DNA of 40,838 bases, taken from positions 1 to 40,838 of the forward strand of contig JAHFJR010000011.1 of NCBI GenBank assembly GCA_023245775.1. Reading direction: 5' to 3'. Source of the stretch: Candidatus Peribacteria bacterium (lineage in GTDB: Bacteria; Patescibacteriota; Gracilibacteria; Peribacterales; Peribacteraceae). A program made the position numbers and the translations under genes. The stretch's first letter is position 1; each line of letters starts with the position of its first letter. Of this stretch, positions 40,217 to 40,838 are shown piece by piece. The notes beneath the pieces were generated by a model. It did no database searches. It saw only the letters and a program-made list of their open reading frames with translations, and was not told the DNA's origin.

Positions 40217-40244
40217 AATATAGTGAGCAGGAAATAAAAGTCAA
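40217..40244 (-). promoter_or_regulatory. Promoter of the yerC-like gene, leaderless
   Basis: Minus strand TTGACT (40239-40244), 16-bp spacer, TATATT (40217-40222). Only 6 nt separate the -10 box and the ATG at 40210. Confidence 0.68.
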
Positions 40245-40316
40245 TGTATTATCTCATTAATACATTTTTCAAGGGAAAAATGGCTTTTATAAGCCAAAAA
40301 CAGAATTATTCTTCTG

Positions 40317-40589
40317 TTATTGGGAGCGCATTGCCTCCAACATCGCTTCCTCAAGATCATGAATTCCATACGTATCACTGAGATTCGTACGATCTGAAAT
40401 GGCATTCCAGTGAGGATAAAAATACGCACCTGCGATTCTTGCGATCCATTGATACATGGCAGTCACGACGTCTTTGCCATTTCCTGCTTTCGCTACGAGT
40501 GCGGGGCAACCTGTCGCAAGAGTGCATTGCATGCTTGAACGCGAAATTGCAATATGTTCTCGTAAGAAGGGTTGTAGATCCATATGCAT
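40317..40589 (-). CDS. Hypothetical protein
   Basis: 90 residues, unrecognised and soluble: DLQPFLREHIAISRSSMQCTLATGCPALVAKAGNGKDVVTAMYQWIARIAGAYFYPHWNAISDRTNLSDTYGIHDLEEAMLEAMRSQ. Start at 40589 has GAGGGG 6 nt upstream, a good SD; an ATG at 40583 is also possible. The gene ends 73 bp before the -35 of the yerC-like gene. Upstream of it (40590-40838) I see only an 8-bp inverted repeat GAGAATCT/AGATTCTC (40732-40739, 40746-40753) and no convincing gene. Confidence 0.5.
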   Translation of the reverse strand: MHMDLQPFLREHIAISRSSMQCTLATGCPALVAKAGNGKDVVTAMYQWIARIAGAYFYPHWNAISDRTNLSDTYGIHDLEEAMLEAMRSQ

Positions 40590-40838
40590 GGAATTCCCCT
40601 CGCCTGTGAGAATCAGGAATTTTGGGCTGAAAGCCTGAAAGGGAGGAAAGCGAGCAGCGCCATGGGCTTGACTGAAGATCAAGAGATGAGCAGAAGCAAG
40701 ATTGCGGAGAATAGTAATGGCTCTCCCCTAGGAGAATCTCCTCTAAGATTCTCTTATGCAGCTTCGGTACGCCAAAATCTCGACATTCAAAATCAGAAAA
40801 ATTCTGAAGTGCTTTTCTGAAGACCTTCCCGCAAGCAA

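Noticed and set aside
40662..40820. Possible 52-residue gene near the right edge
   Set aside because: No SD, crosses an inverted repeat at 40732-40753, and composition is unconvincing.
1..40838. CRISPR array, prophage, rRNA operon or integron
   Set aside because: No regularly spaced repeats with spacers, no phage structural genes, no rRNA sequence and no attC-like arrays were seen.

Overview
The window looks like a chromosomal segment of a Patescibacteria/CPR-type bacterium, most plausibly of the Peregrinibacteria/Peribacteria kind. This is an inference from gene content and style; there is no 16S rRNA here to confirm it. Supporting signs are single, compact housekeeping genes packed in short operons on both strands, almost no Shine-Dalgarno sequences, many promoters whose -10 box sits only 6-10 nt before the ATG, a class II (B12-dependent) ribonucleotide reductase, a eukaryote/archaea-type ProRS, a dimeric-type GlyRS, a lone conjugation-type membrane ATPase, and several secreted S-layer-homology (SLH) proteins. 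No rRNA, CRISPR array or prophage is visible. The only intact tRNA is tRNA-Asn(GTT) near 24.7 kb.

Layout. 1-1.9 kb: a G-rich tandem repeat, hairpin repeats, a MutY-type adenine glycosylase interrupted by palindromes, and a REP-associated tyrosine transposase (RAYT) bracketed by its REP repeats. 1.9-7.2 kb (minus strand): a TraG/VirD4-like membrane ATPase, then an RlpA-like protein and a 3D-domain/peptidoglycan-binding protein, both secreted cell-wall proteins. 7.3-11.2 kb (plus): a hypothetical protein and carB. 11.2-12.9 kb (minus): a small membrane protein, a RelE/Phd-type toxin-antitoxin pair and a flavin reductase. 13.1-19.7 kb (plus): nrdJ, a large 818-residue protein of unknown function that appears to be built from degenerate helix-turn-helix units, and a small acidic protein. 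20-24.6 kb (minus): RNHCP protein-ychF, then proS-queA, and a hypothetical gene. 24.6-28 kb: tRNA-Asn overlapped antisense by a small gene that is coupled to a nucleotidyltransferase, a tRNA-like remnant beside a palindrome, a CheD-like putative deamidase, a VOC protein and an rRNA-type methyltransferase. 28-30.3 kb: DUF305 membrane protein, an SLH-sortase fusion and a response regulator. 30.3-33.9 kb (minus): tsf, rpsB, glyS and a membrane protein. 34-37.9 kb (plus): PrsW-family protease, SLH/PDZ/S41 protease and Maf. 37.9-40.8 kb (minus): rpsU, ribD, and small genes including a YerC/TrpR-like regulator.

Functional themes are translation (rpsB, tsf, rpsU, glyS, proS, queA, ychF, tRNA-Asn), nucleotide and cofactor metabolism (carB, nrdJ, ribD, maf), and an elaborate exported envelope toolkit (RlpA, 3D/PG-binding, SLH-sortase, SLH-S41, PrsW). 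Overlaid on this is a layer of small palindromic repeats. Some lie between genes and are probably mobilised by the RAYT; others lie in frame inside mutY, ribD and the yerC-like gene, where they add peptide segments to the encoded proteins. The most noteworthy observations are the recurrent leaderless promoters, the in-frame palindromes, the CheD-like protein, the multi-HTH protein, and the nucleotidyltransferase module overlapping tRNA-Asn.
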